From Casuarius casuarius (Eukaryota > Chordata > Aves > Casuariiformes > Casuariidae), in assembly GCA_003342895.1 (NCBI GenBank), contig PTFA01000035.1, positions 4,822,801 through 4,886,800 on the forward strand: 64,000 bases of DNA, in the 5' to 3' direction. Each line of letters begins with the position of its first letter. Position 1 is the stretch's first letter. Below the pieces are notes generated by a model. It searched no databases. It was given only the letters and a program-made list of their open reading frames with translations, and was not told the origin of the DNA. A program made the translations under genes and the position numbers. Positions 39,644 through 52,134 of the stretch are shown piece by piece.

Positions 39644-39670
39644 CAGGTTCCTTCACTATTTTCAAGTTTA

Positions 39671-39720
39671 TTTTGCTCCAGGCATCCTATAACCGTTTTG
39701 CTCCAGGCATCCTATAATCG
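39671..39720. repeat. Tandem duplication, 25 bp x2
   Basis: A 25-bp unit beginning TTTTGCTCCAGGCATCC occupies 39671-39695 and recurs at 39696-39720 with one C/T difference. It is followed by a partial third start (TATTGCT). Confidence 0.92.
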
Positions 39721-40779
39721 TATTGCTCATTTTACCACAAGTATTTCAGTTAGTATAACAACCCAGCACTGCCCATTCTTATTTAAGATCAAGAGAAAGT
39801 GCAGAAATTAAATTCGCTATAGTAAACCACAATAAATGCATTAATTCTACATCATAAGGCCTCATGAATCAAGAGGAGTTCTGTGAACTTTGTAAGTAAA
39901 TGTTATCGTTAGACAGACATCCGTTTCTACTAAACATTCACATTCAAATCATTTCATTAAAATTGCTTTTGTCACAGTCATCATGACTTTTTAATAACTT
40001 CATTCAATAAAATCCAGTTTACTCAGTCCTGAAAAACAGAGAAAACCATACCTGAAACTAGTGGCCACATTTAAGTCCAACACGGTTCTGTCACAGTTGG
40101 TCTACTCTGCCCAGTTTTGGTCACCTTGCTGGGATTCAGTTTTGATTCATGTCGATTTAACCCTTCATATCTGAATTGGGCTTTTGTTTTTGTTTTCTTC
40201 AACTCCTGAAGCGTTAGCAACAGGTATTTTCCTACCCACCCGCACTGTTTCCCTTCCAAAACTACACAATGCTCTCTTTCTATTCATGTTCCTTCAGTCT
40301 TTGAGCCCATAAACACCAGAAAGTGGTATATACTGCCAGGCATAAAACTCTAGCTCCTTTAGAGTCACTAGGACAACTCCGACGGAAACATCAGTGCCCC
40401 TCTTTCAGTACCCTGATGCCAGTCTTCCCTTCCCCCACCAAGGAGAAAGAAGCCACCACAGGTTTATGACCAGCCTCATAGTCTGCCTGTTGCTAAAAAG
40501 ACATTTCTTAAGGACCAGCATGGTCAAAACCACCACCGGCCAATTTACATTGGCAGGTATGCTTCCAAACCTCTGTCACCCAGGCTCTGGGGCTCCAATG
40601 GCACAGGAAAGCCAAACCCCCAGATCGCCACCAGCACATCAGCTGGGCAAACACCCTTGCGCTAAATGAAACCGATACTCCTACGAACGCCCTCCGTCAG
40701 AAACACAAAACAAGTAGAGCCAAAAGATGAAACCCTAAAGCTCTGATTATCAAAAGCAGATTAACAGAAAATAAAGTGG

Positions 40780-41210
40780 CAGATAAACAGATGCACTCCA
40801 TGCTAGCAATCTATTATAAATATAATACCTATAACGGGAAACTGCAATTAAAGAGAATTGCCTTCAAAATTGCTCTTAGGCTTAAATGTTTAAATGAAGA
40901 TAAGACAGAGAATCTGGATTTTCTTCTGATTTAATCTACTAGAAAATTGTTTGGTAGAAATTGCTAATTAACTGAAATGGAATTTATAAAGCAGAATTAT
41001 AATCTGAACAAATAAGAGTCCAAATGAGGATAAAGCTCATCTCCCCAGATTAATGAGATCCGGAAAAATAAATAAATAAATAAGAGAGAGGTGTTAGTAC
41101 AGTGGAACAAGACCCTATTATGCACCATAATTAGATGTCAGTATATATTTTGTCAGTTTACATGCTAATTTTAATTTGCAGGGCAAACTGTATTATACAC
41201 TGGGACGTTT
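40780..41210. promoter_or_regulatory. Candidate conserved noncoding element (inference)
   Basis: The segment is rich in TAAT/ATTA cores (GCTAATTAACT near 40962, CATAATTAGATG near 41127, GCTAATTTTAATTTGCAG near 41163). It has little low-complexity sequence apart from an (AAAT)4 run at 41066-41081, and no sustained open frame. Classed only on texture, as for 35405-35700. Confidence 0.2.
41066..41081. repeat. (AAAT)4 microsatellite
   Basis: Four AAAT units. Confidence 0.85.
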
Positions 41211-43800
41211 AGATTGATGTTATGCAGTTTAACAGTGCACTGTCACATAAGTAGCGGATCTGAAAATTAACCTCTTTTGACAGGCTATTATTTAGGAGTT
41301 TGATGCTGCAACCACAAGCAAATCCAGTCTGGCTGCAGCTGCAACGTGGATGGAGGGGCCTGTTCCGCAGCTTGGCTGCCGCACACCCAGAGGCAGGCAC
41401 AGCTCAAGAAAATAACCCAGCTGCCCCAGCACAGATCTAGCCACTGCAGTCATCTCCTTGACTTTACTTTGTGGACTGTAAATGAGCAGAGCTGCACAAA
41501 GCCAAGTGACAGCAATTCTTTGTGTGTTTGTAGGATCAAACGCACAAATGCAGCAGTCTCAAGTCAGGATAATTTTCGGTTGCTGCTGATAATCATGTGC
41601 TGTTAAAGAGAGAAACATCCACCCAACCATCCCAAAATACAGCAGTGTTTCCTATTAATTAAAGTAAGCATGTCAACTGACTAATATTACTGGCATCCAA
41701 TTACTTTGCAACAGATCAGGTTCCGCTGCACCAATACTTCTTGAGTGCTAAGGGGATTAATTTTTATTTGTGCAGAACATAGAGATTTGTCAATAAAAAG
41801 CATTATAGAAGTGCAAATTCTCAAATGTGACCGATTTTTTAGTACATACAAAATGTGAAGCCAACTACAGAAATCAGGTAAATGGCTATATTTTAAAATT
41901 GGCATGCCAAGTGAATAGAAGACAGTAAGTGAATGATTTGACAAGTATATGTATATTTAACCCTGGTCAAAGTTTAACACTGGGCATACATTCACACAAA
42001 TCGAAGTCCTGCATTTGAAGATATTAAGAAACGTAAGATTTCCTAAGTTCAGTATCATCATGTAGCTATTACAAAAAATAAGATGTCGGCATTATATTTA
42101 AAGCCAAGCCATTCTGAAGACTAGCTGGACAATCCAAAAGCTCTTTCTGGAAGTTCGCAGCTGGCCAAATTTAAAGTAATTCTCTGTCACTGAAATATAA
42201 GCACTGTCTTTAAATAACAGCTACTGAGCAGAATTTGAGCTTGTATAGGACATTCCAACCATGAGTAGAGTATGTTTTACCTGGAAGAGCTTAATTAAAA
42301 CATGTGTCTGAGATTTTACTTTAACATTTCAGTGAAAGTATTAGCATGCAAGTAAATCGGTAATTATAAGTTATGCATAGACATTTGTTAAAAATACATG
42401 CTTAAGAATGAGATCTCTGTTCTATCGACTTTTGATTTTTATGTTTCAGACATCAGTATCAAATTGATATAATCATCAACTGAATGCTTCTAAACTTCAC
42501 AGGAAAAGAAATCCAGTCTCTTTGCTGCTAGGAATTAAGATCCCAATTAGACAATGAGATTTAGGAGAGCACAGGTCAGAATATGATTTCACAACTCATG
42601 ATAAATGCCCTATGAATCATAACAAATGCAGTGTAAAACATGTAAAAGTGATGTTTATTGGAACTTCTACAAACAAACTTTTACATACTACACTGTACTG
42701 AAAGGAAGCTGAAAATAAGAAACTATGTTTTTCAAAGCAGAGAGATTACTGTACACTTGAGGATCCTGGCTCTGAACATTCTCAAACTTAAGAACATCTG
42801 GAGTAAAATTTATGAGTAGTTTTCATGAATACTTCCACAGAGACCAGAAGCAAAAGCAACTGTATACAGACAAAATAGTGGAATAGAGTACTACAAGTGA
42901 ACTACCTTACCTGGAGTCATATTTTAATCAAAGAGAATGGTAAAGGGAATACTTTTTCTAGCAAAGAGTGATTAATTTTGGTCTATCCAAATCCAGTGCA
43001 TTTTCTCAGCCAGGGCTTTGTGACAGACATTTGCACCATTTTCTTTAATTAAAAACTCGAAAAAGACCAAAAGTGCTTTTAAATTCAAAAGCAAGGTTTC
43101 ATTTGAGCAGTAACTAGAGAGATCAATTTTTAAAACAGAAAGTAAGACGAGAGAGCAGAAAAATAAAAAGGCGTTGTAAACACATCTCCCTACTTTTCCA
43201 GTATCTGTTTTTTTCAGGCTTGCACTTAAGCTCGGCAACCTAGCAGCTGTTTCCTGAAGCACACAAACTCTGCAAGATCACTTCTGGATCTACAGAAAAT
43301 ATCTTTCTTCCCTTCACCTCAGAAGCCTGACCACATTTCTGCTCCCCACTCTTCTCACTAGTCTCAGTCTCCCCTGCAGGCTGCCTGCTGGTTTCTCCCA
43401 CCTCTTCTGCACCAGCAGGTCTGCACCTGGAAACCTGCTCTCACCAGCACCCTCTACTGCTCCCATGGGAGCAAAGGACCTGCTGTCACTCCTGCATGTT
43501 CAACCTGACCCACAGTACAGCACAAAATGGAAAACAAGTAGGCTTTTTTAATATAGCAGGTTACAGATGCATGAGATACTGCCAACAGACAAACCAAACA
43601 GCAACCATTGCACCAGTTGTGCCTTTTCCTTTTATTTATTTTAAGGACCAGAGAGGAGCCCATGAAGCTCTACTGCCTCTTTTTACCCGTCAGTTTTATT
43701 CTGTCATTTGCTTTTCAAAATCAGCCACTTGCCTGAGATCATGTCCTTTTCCTTGCCCTTTTAAAGAGATGTGCCTATTACACTTACACACACAGGGTGT

Positions 43801-43808
43801 GGGGGGGG
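43801..43808. repeat. Poly-G run (8)
   Basis: Eight G followed by AGGGAG, preceded by an ACACAC stretch. Confidence 0.85.
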
Positions 43809-44225
43809 AGGGAGACATTGGTGTGTACTGACATCTATCTTTGCCGCTAGAACAACATATACAAGCTAGTGCTTATGCGCAATGACCTCTGAGGGATCGG
43901 TTAGCAAACACAGCCATGATCATGGCAGGTCTGACACTGAAAAGACAAGAGTGGTTATCTTTTATTTCCAACCATCTTTGATTTTGTTAGGCATGCGGCC
44001 TTCTGTCTATTTCTCTTAAATAGAATAAAATGGAAAAAGAAATAGAAAATAATGAGATGAAATTAAGCGACACTGAAATGTGTGGTGTTTTTCAGGACAT
44101 ACTGCCTCACAAGATGTCATTCTAAATTACTAACTATGTAGTCAAAAAAGAAGTGGCTTCAGTACAATGTATAGTGACTTTATACTACACTGGACAGCAT
44201 AACACCAAGATTATAATGTCGGGAA

Positions 44226-44229
<4 letters not shown>

Positions 44230-44261
<32 letters not shown>

Positions 44262-44328
44262 TGGGGGGGATTATAGGATTAGTTTAATGACACATGAAAT
44301 AATTTACCCACCCCCCCCAAAAAAAAAA
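44230..44328. repeat. T29 / G7 ... C8 / A10 inverted homopolymer structure
   Basis: Twenty-nine T (44230-44258) are followed by GCTT and seven G (44263-44269). After about 40 bases come eight C (44311-44318) and ten A (44319-44328). The T-then-G block is thus the approximate reverse complement of the C-then-A block, so the strand can fold into a long homopolymer hairpin with a loop of about 41 bases. It may have arisen by inverted duplication or from two facing retroposed tails. Confidence 0.9.
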
Positions 44329-45997
44329 GAAAAGCCCCACCGAAAGTCAACCAAGTGCAAACTCCATCTGACAACAGGATGCTCTGGCAACTAGCAACAT
44401 AGTCCTGGCAATGGCACAACAAAGACGAGGCAGGGAAAAAAAAGGCATTATAAGAATATTTGGAAATAAAGGCATCTACGAAGGGGATACATTCTGAAAC
44501 AGGTATTTCAGACCTACATTCCAACTCCTGTACTTTACAATGTCCTAACCCATATAAAGTGTTAAGTGTTTAAAAATGGAAAAATACATAACATTGAATA
44601 AAGGGGTAAGTGTTTATGCTGCATGAAAAAGTACATTTTCTTGCTAACTCTGCACTGATGGAAATTTTTAAGTATCAGACTCATTCCTAGTTATCAGGAA
44701 TTCCTTTTATTTATATTGATCGTCTCCACTTCCTCCCTTCTTCATCATTGTCCTGCTCTGCAGATTACCGGAAAGCATATTGTTCAAAATCCCAAAAGGG
44801 AGGTCAGGTTACTGTTGTCTCAGGCAAAGAATATCAAGACTGTTCCACAAAAACACCTCTTCATAAAATGCATCCAAAGATATAAAGCCTAGGAAGACAA
44901 ATCTGAACTTATGTTACTGAGATGGAATAAATCAGTATATTGAAAAAGCATCCTTAAAACACTGAGTAATGAGTAAGTGAATACTGGATTTAGTAAGAGC
45001 AGTGAATTATTTTTGTCTTCTGCAGCTTCTTGATAATCTGCTTAAAGTTTAGAAGAAATTACAATTGCAGAAGTAGGGTAGAGATTTGAGCTATAAAGCA
45101 CAGTTGTTAGAGAGGAAAATGTTAATCTCTCGTAAGGGCAGTGACAGTGAAAAACTGTCTCATATAACATTAAAAATTAATGTTCTCTACTTTTAGAACA
45201 AAAAAAATCCTTAAAGTGCTTTAACTGTATATTTTAGTGTCTGAAACAGTTCAGTGCTAGTTTTGAGTTCTGGGTGCTTTTCATTGCTTAGCATCCTTGG
45301 ATTTCTTACAAACCTAGTGTAAAATCTTAACTCTTCTTATAAAATGTTGACTGAAGAAAATACATATGTGTAACACTTTTGCACTGAAATCTCATTTAAA
45401 AATCTATTCTTAGATACACTCNTTCAAATTAATGCAGTATTTTATTTGTGACAACTGCTACGGGCAAATTTCCAGTTCTGAAAATCTGAAATCACAAAAT
45501 TAACCAATAGGAGTGACCATGTGAGCTTTGGCAGAACTGCTATGAGGGAAGGTCTGCTTCTACATTTGCACAGCCACCCTTCCCAGGGGTGTCTTCCCAG
45601 GGTAAGATTCAGCCATCCACAGCTTCATGAAAGACATGAAAAATCTTCAAGATTAACACCAGTCTTTGCTCTGCTTTGTGAATAGCAACTGTTAACATTA
45701 GAGCTTCTTTTTATTCAGTCTTTTTTTTAATGTATCTTCAAACGTTGATTGAAAAACAGTGCAATTAGAAGGAAGACACTTTCTTGCACTGAGGACAAGG
45801 AATTATGTATTATGTCATAACTGAATAAAAAAATTTTAAAAAATCACAGCTACATTTGAAATTTCATTAAAATGTGATTTACCTCAAAACCTGGCCATGT
45901 CACTAAGTCTAATTTTTAGTAAATGCATAGGCCCAACTCAGCCTGCAAACAAAGAAACACAGTCTTCTCATGTGCCAGGAAGGGCTGATGGTGCCCC

Positions 45998-46017
45998 ATG
46001 TACAAAACTTTGTACAT
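45998..46017. repeat. Near-palindrome, 9-bp arms
   Basis: ATGTACAAA and TTTGTACAT are separated by two bases. It is isolated. Confidence 0.8.
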
Positions 46018-46994
46018 AGCTGGACCTATAAACAGAAAAATACCGTCCTTTGAGTTGTTCTTATCATACACTGAGGATGAAGGTGTGAAGAAAGGCTATG
46101 GGAAATCAGTTATTCAAGGAATCAGTTACTCTTTAAACCTTATTTATCTGAGAAAAGAAAAAGGAAAAAAAATTGAACTGTTTACCTGATGCTTTAAAAT
46201 ACTGACGTTGTTGATCTTTAGCATAAGATTAAATGAGATTTACAGATATGAGCTTACAAGAAAATCTTTTTTATTTTTTAATTTGGATGCAAATACAAAC
46301 AAATCCATTTTAAAAATACAGCTTTGAATTGACGAACTATCAAAAAATATATTATTGTGTCCATTTTAGAAAGAAGAAATCAAAAGATTGTTCAAGGCTA
46401 GAGACCCTACAAGACTGCACTCTTAGAAGCACAGTCTTAGAACTTCATGAAGGCATTGTAGTAAGAAACTGGTTTGCTCTGGTTAATGAAAAATGTATTT
46501 GATTAAACTAATGATAAAATGTCTTCATAAAAATATTAGGTATCCTATTCAAACACCCATTGATGCGATCAGGCAAATTCCATGAAACTTTAAGGCCTCA
46601 TTCAGCATTCACTAAAAATGATTTTAAGGCATAAACCTTAAGCAGATTCCCAAATAATCCATCATAAGATCCCTCATAGAAAGGATATTACAAAAACAGC
46701 TTTATAAAATAAATCTAAATCCAAGACCTCACAAAGTGAGAATAAAGGCCTGCGGACCTTTGTCTACAGTGCACGACCCACCACACTGGAAGACCCCAAA
46801 GAGCCCCCTCTTCTGGGAGGAGGGTATGGACTAACGCACTAACTTTCAGGCAGCACTCCATGCTCACAAACACTGGAGTAACTACCCTGCTCCTGTGGCT
46901 TCCAGCTACGTGTTCTCAGCCATTTCCAAAAAAAATAAAAAATAATAGTAATAATAAAAGACACCTATACAAAACATGCCCCAGCCTTTGGCTC

Positions 46995-47091
46995 CCCGGT
47001 GCAGCAGCCCGTAACTGCTAGTCTCAGGATGGCGCTGAGCCCTGCAAATGCGCCCGGACCACGGCAAAGGCAACGCAGCCTCCGCAGCGTC
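46995..47091. other. CpG-dense patch
   Basis: About nine CpG dinucleotides occur in under 100 bases, with three more at 47218-47236, in a window where CpG is otherwise scarce. It is too short to be a classical CpG island. It could be the edge of a promoter or exon, or a recently inserted G+C-rich fragment. Small frames run through it on both strands without recognisable protein. Confidence 0.5.
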
Positions 47092-49439
47092 CAGCTCACT
47101 CAGTTCTGCATTCTTAAGCTCTCTGTGCACAAACAGCAAAACTGCATCTTTACTATTTACTCTGATTGCTCTAGAGAGACAGGACCATCACAGAAGTTTG
47201 AGCTGGACTCCATCTCCACGACCCAGCAGACGGCCGGTTAAGTTTCAGTTCCAAAAACATTTCACTGGCAATGAGGCATGAACCAGAATGAACACAGCCT
47301 CATCTACATCTCAAGCTGAGTTTGCGGCATTGACAAAAACAACAATAATAACAAGAAATCCTAAAGTGCTTTAGTTGTAAATTAAACAAGTGTATGCCAG
47401 AAGCACTTGTCTGCAACCAACTTAGAATACTATAATGCTCTACACTCGGTTTCAGGTTACTTTATCTTTCATCATAAAAAAATAGTATTTCTTACCCACA
47501 AGATACGTTATACTTATGCGATATGCAGAAATCGAAAGCAGAGGATTGATCTACGCTGTTTTTTATATGATATTTCTGCCCATGTAAGAAAACAGCTCAA
47601 GTCAAACAAAGAGAGTTAATCATCCTTTCAAATATAAAAAGAATGTCCATTAAATTACTGGATACTAAATCACAAAATGAGGCTATTTACTGTGCATGGT
47701 AAGAACTGACGACGGCAGATGCCCCATGATATAGTTCTGCTTTGGAATCTAACTGCAAGTCAGAAGGGTAGAAGAACAAAACAAAAGAAAATGCTTCTAT
47801 TTGATACACACACAAGGATTTTAACAAAGAGACAGAAGTGATGAAAACAAAGCAGACTGATTTTCAGTTCATGTAGAAGAGTCCCGATCAGTTTCTGGCT
47901 TACCATGCAACATAAACTTTCTTCAAGCTTAGATTTTTATGAACTAATATACATACAGATATACTCCACATTGTTTCAAGCAAACAGGGCATCCTTTCCA
48001 GCTCCCCATTACTGAAGTATACATATGACCACGCTCCTTTGTAGGCAGCTACTCTTTAAGAAAAACAGTTTCAAAAACAAAGAGGCCCACTGGTCTGTGC
48101 AGGACATCAACAGCCAAACAAACTCTTCCATCAGTTCAGCTGTGGAGGCAGTAACCTCAGGCTGAAGAGCAATAAAGAACATCTAAACAGCAACAGTATT
48201 TTACAGTCACTGTCTGTGTAGTCTGATCCAGAAACAGGGACTGTATTTCATCCAAATGCTCTACCTTTTGGGGTTTTAGCATGAGCAAGTTGCCCTTCCT
48301 CTTTCCCTTCCAAAGGACCAGAATGAGAGGTCTTTCATTTGTCCCTGCAGATTATGGCAATATTTCTTTTAGCTCACAAAGTTTTCCAAGGCCCAGCTAT
48401 CTTTCTCTGGTATTGCAATCTCAGCCATTCAGGAGGGCACCAAGATACAGAGAGATTTCTCATCTCTTTAGGAATATGAACACTTTAGTCATAAGATGCT
48501 AACAGATTCATGTAATGCTACAGCTGCTCTTTTTAAATTAACTGTAATTCTCCAGTATGGGTAGGAGAATATAGGTTTTTAAAAAGCTATAACACAAATT
48601 GTCTCTACACACAACAATATTAAGGGAAAACTACTTTCATCACTTTGGGACACTCTTCTGTATCATTATGAGACTTATTTTATTATGTTAATGTTCTGCA
48701 CTGAAGCTCTAATCCATCAAAGATCTCCAGAGTGATACTGAAAGGAATAAACAATTAACTATCAGTCAGAAACATTAAGATACAAGGCAAAAATAAGAAG
48801 TTCTGGGAAAATATTCTCAAAAAAAAACCCCTCATATTGATTCAAAAAGCAGAAATGAGAGGTTTTTCTCTGGTCTCCTATAAAATAGAATTTTGCCCAT
48901 TTAGAAACATATTGGAAGGAAGAAAAAAATATGCTCCAAGGATTAGTGTTTCTGCTGTTCTGTATTTTATGAAATACCGCAGCATTTCAACACTGATTAG
49001 AGCAGTGAAGACACCACAGAATATAAAGCTCTAAATGGAAAGGCAGCACAGTTAGTAATTAAGGATTTGGGGGATTATGAGATTTTTAGTCCTCAAACTC
49101 TTTCCAAAAAACACAGAAATCATCAACTTGTTTGTGAGTTGTTTTGCTTTTCTCCAAACTCCTTTTGGAGACTAACATTTTAGGCTATTTCCTGACAGCC
49201 TAATCTGGAAACGGAATTGAGTTCAACAATGAACTAGAAGGAAACTTACTTTCATGTTTAAAGTTTGTACCACAACATCTCAAAAACCCACCTAGGAGAA
49301 AAATGTTGCAGAAGCATTAGCAGTTTGTTGGTTTCTTTAGGCTGAAAAAACGTAGAAGAACACTTGCTATAATTAGGTATCACACGGTTTGAAACCACTG
49401 CATACTATGTGTATGGAAACTACTTAATTTTGACACCAG

Positions 49440-49690
49440 CTGCCATCAACTCCACTGTGTTAGTGGGTACATGCTCATGAGCAGTTTAATTGAATAAAGA
49501 CTGGTTTATAGGAGCAAAAGAAATGGTGAATAATTATGTTCATTTAATTCACTCAGGATTCAGCTTGTTTTCTGCTTCCTTGATATTAATGAAAAGAAAT
49601 CTAATTTGTTCTACATGGCAAGATATGTAATTTAGATGCTTATTAATGCACAGTTCTGGTAGCAGCTGAGGAATGTCTTTAAAATGTTTG
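49440..49690. promoter_or_regulatory. Candidate conserved noncoding element (inference)
   Basis: Non-repetitive sequence with clustered TTTAATTGAATAAA, TTCATTTAATTCA, GATATTAATGA and GCTTATTAATGCA motifs and an E-box-like CAGCTG near 49665. There is no open frame of note. Compositional impression only. Confidence 0.2.
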
Positions 49691-50820
49691 CTTTGTAAGT
49701 CAAGGAAGTCATAACTGTTACAAAACAATGTTTTGCACTGAGGTAGAACAGAATTGGAGAATTTCTAAGTGAGAGTGGGCAGTTTTGTACGCTTTGTCTC
49801 AACTTGGAAAGAGATCTTTGCTAATGACATGTTTTTTACAATATGCTTGTCAATACAATAAGATTTACTGTGAATCATGCTTAAGTTAAATTTAAGCAAC
49901 ATATGACAAAAAAGCCCCCTTCCACAGTGTAACGTTTCACTATTCACATATACTAGACTCTCAAACACAGCCTGCTTTGAAAACTAATACTTCAAATTTT
50001 TTATTCCTACTTACAAAAACACCACTATAACCTGGCCTAACGTGGATACTCCCTTATGATGTCTCCTGCATTCTGGCTACCCAAAGAATACTTCTGTCAC
50101 TTCTAAACTCTTTTGCTCATGTTTAAAAGTAGCGCTATAGGCACTGTAAATGTTATAGTTGCACCACACATTTAAAAACAGGGAAATAAAAGCATTATTA
50201 AATAATGCCTTGAAACTAAGCAAATGGGCAAAACTACTGTTTGCAGACCCAACCTGTGATCTACCCAAGATAAGACAGATAGCTTCTGGTCTGAAGCTAA
50301 CCGAGTCTGAGGAATCAAAAGATATACCTTTCTTAAGCAATGCTTAGTTCACAACTCAGTTTTCTTGCCAACATTTACAAGAAAGGGAGGATGCATTGAG
50401 AGGAGAGAAAACAAACAAGAAACAGAGCGCATTCCACTAGATAAATTTGAATACTATGTTACCTGACATCACCAAATACACAGATGCGTGGAAATATAAA
50501 TCAGTGTGAACTTAAGTAATTTGCCCTATTTGCCAGGAAAAGGTAGGTATGACAAGAAGCTGCTTCTCCCAGCAGTATTTGCTCTGCATAATCACCTTCA
50601 CCTGTACAAAGTAAATGTTAAATGCTATAGCTATTTAGTGCAGAATTCCAGCTGGGGATAGATTTGCCTAAACAGAAAGATGAGGTGCAACGCAGTGGAG
50701 AAGTCATTTTACTGAACTTTACTGTAACTTATCAAGCTTCCATTTTAGCTGAGACTAGCAAATTGATCTGGGTACAGTAAGAACTACAGAAAACCTCACA
50801 ATCCCATTTACTATGGCTCT

Positions 50821-50940
50821 GTGACGTCCCCAGCAGAACGGGCCCGTTTCTGGGGCTGACCTGCTAACGTCTCCCGAGTGCAGGCCAGGACCAGGGAGCG
50901 AGCAAGCAATGCAAGTCGTGCCTGATACAGCCACTGACGC
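50821..50940. other. CpG-dense patch
   Basis: Eight CpG dinucleotides in about 120 bases, starting with a TGACGTCC motif close to a CRE half-site pair. Sequence on both sides is CpG-poor and AT-rich. No splice signals or recognised protein were found. It could be a small regulatory island or an old G+C-rich insertion. Confidence 0.5.
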
Positions 50941-51006
50941 TAACTTAACCCTACCAATTGTTTAATTCTGGAACAACTTGAAATAAAGAAATAGTAATTT
51001 TTTTTT

Positions 51007-51050
51007 AATAGATTTAACTCTGCTGCTCAATAGATTTAACTCTGTTGCTC
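51007..51050. repeat. Tandem duplication, 22 bp x2
   Basis: AATAGATTTAACTCTGCTGC plus TC (51007-51028) is repeated at 51029-51050 with a single C/T difference. Confidence 0.92.
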
Positions 51051-51800
51051 TTTAGGATAAAAAGCAACGACTAAAAAAATCGGAATTTCCTCCAGGGTGA
51101 AAACAATATTTTTCCATCAGCTATTTTCATGAGAAAGTTGGTTCCTTTATTCTTCTCAGTTAAGTCTCCATGGAGTTCAGTGCATACGTAACATGAGTTT
51201 CAGTGAGGACAGATTCCTGGAACCTTATTCATTGCCACTGAGAAGGGAATTCACAATACTACTACAGCCATTTATTTGGCATCTATTCCAACAAACTTTC
51301 CTCTCTCTACAACTGAGCAAGCAGACACATAGCTCAGACCACAATTATTTGTGCTGATCTTTGTGCTGGATGATCACTAGTGTCTTTCTAGTCTCACTTT
51401 TAATGTACTTATAAATTATCTGTATCAAAATTACCTGATGCCAGTATAATATATTTTTAGTTTTGCAAAAGAACAGACCTGCTGCAGTGAGGTTATTTTT
51501 GAGGAATGTGCATCACAAGATGAGACTGTTTCTTTCCCCTGAGAGTTTTCGCTTTCAAAATATTAGCTGTTGGGTAGAAAAGAATAAACGTTATTAAGAA
51601 GTTTCTTCTTCCTTCATGCTCTTGGGCTTTGTGATTGCTTCCTCCTCCATCATGCCAGAACTTCCCATTTTTCATACTATGGCAGAAATTTTGAAATAAC
51701 CTTCAGATCCTTGCATCGCTGTTAGCTGGGATCTCCAGTAAGGCTTTGGGAAACCACTTGCAAATATTAAGAATTATAGTATCTTCTTCAAGAATATTAA

Positions 51801-51857
51801 TAAAATCTTATTATATAAAATCTTATTAATAAGATTCTTATTATAGAATCTTACTTG
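51801..51857. repeat. AT-rich palindromic repeat cluster
   Basis: TAAAATCTTATTA occurs twice (51801-51813 and 51816-51828). AATCTTATTAATAAGATT (51819-51836) is a perfect 18-bp palindrome, and further TCTTATTA/GAATCTTA variants follow. The cluster can extrude as hairpins. Confidence 0.88.
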
Positions 51858-52122
51858 ATTCACCTAGTCCTTTTAAAATACTGAGAAACCACTTACTTTC
51901 CACTATGGACTTTAGTCCAATATTCAATACCCACAAATTTAATTTCTTGATTTTTGGTTGAGCTATTTAGAGAGTTCGATTACCCATGTTCCTCCACAGT
52001 TTTTGAACCTGCATGCAGATGCCACATTCAACATCAGACACATCACAGTGCATAATATGGCCCATACTTATTTAGTTATTGGATGGTTTCATAGAAATCT
52101 CTTCCTTTCAAAAAATAAGAGT

Positions 52123-52134
52123 ACACACACACAC
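52123..52134. repeat. (AC)6 microsatellite
   Basis: Six AC units. Confidence 0.85.

Larger units (their letters stand above)
37613..44229. other. Gene-free stretch with G-rich tracts
   Basis: No gene was recognised. It includes G-rich tracts at 38608-38630 and 39621-39643, a 25-bp tandem duplication at 39671-39720, an (AAAT)4 run, a pyrimidine-rich, less AT-rich part at about 43280-43500 and G8 at 43801-43808. An 8-bp inverted repeat CCTGCTGG/CCAGCAGG lies at 43384-43419. Open frames at 40394-40669, 42972-43262 and 43496-43831 have no recognised domain. Confidence 0.5.
44329..50820. other. Gene-free stretch
   Basis: No gene was recognised. It contains an undetermined base at 45422, a near-palindrome at 45998-46017, and a less AT-rich region at about 46735-47235 with a CpG cluster. 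The segment 49440-49690 looks like conserved noncoding DNA. The overlapping open frames at 46999-47281 sit in the CpG cluster, but their translations match no family I know. Confidence 0.5.

Noticed and set aside
46999..47281. Overlapping small frames through the CpG patch
   Set aside because: Two plus-strand frames and one minus-strand frame compete and none is recognisable. Kept only as a CpG-dense patch.
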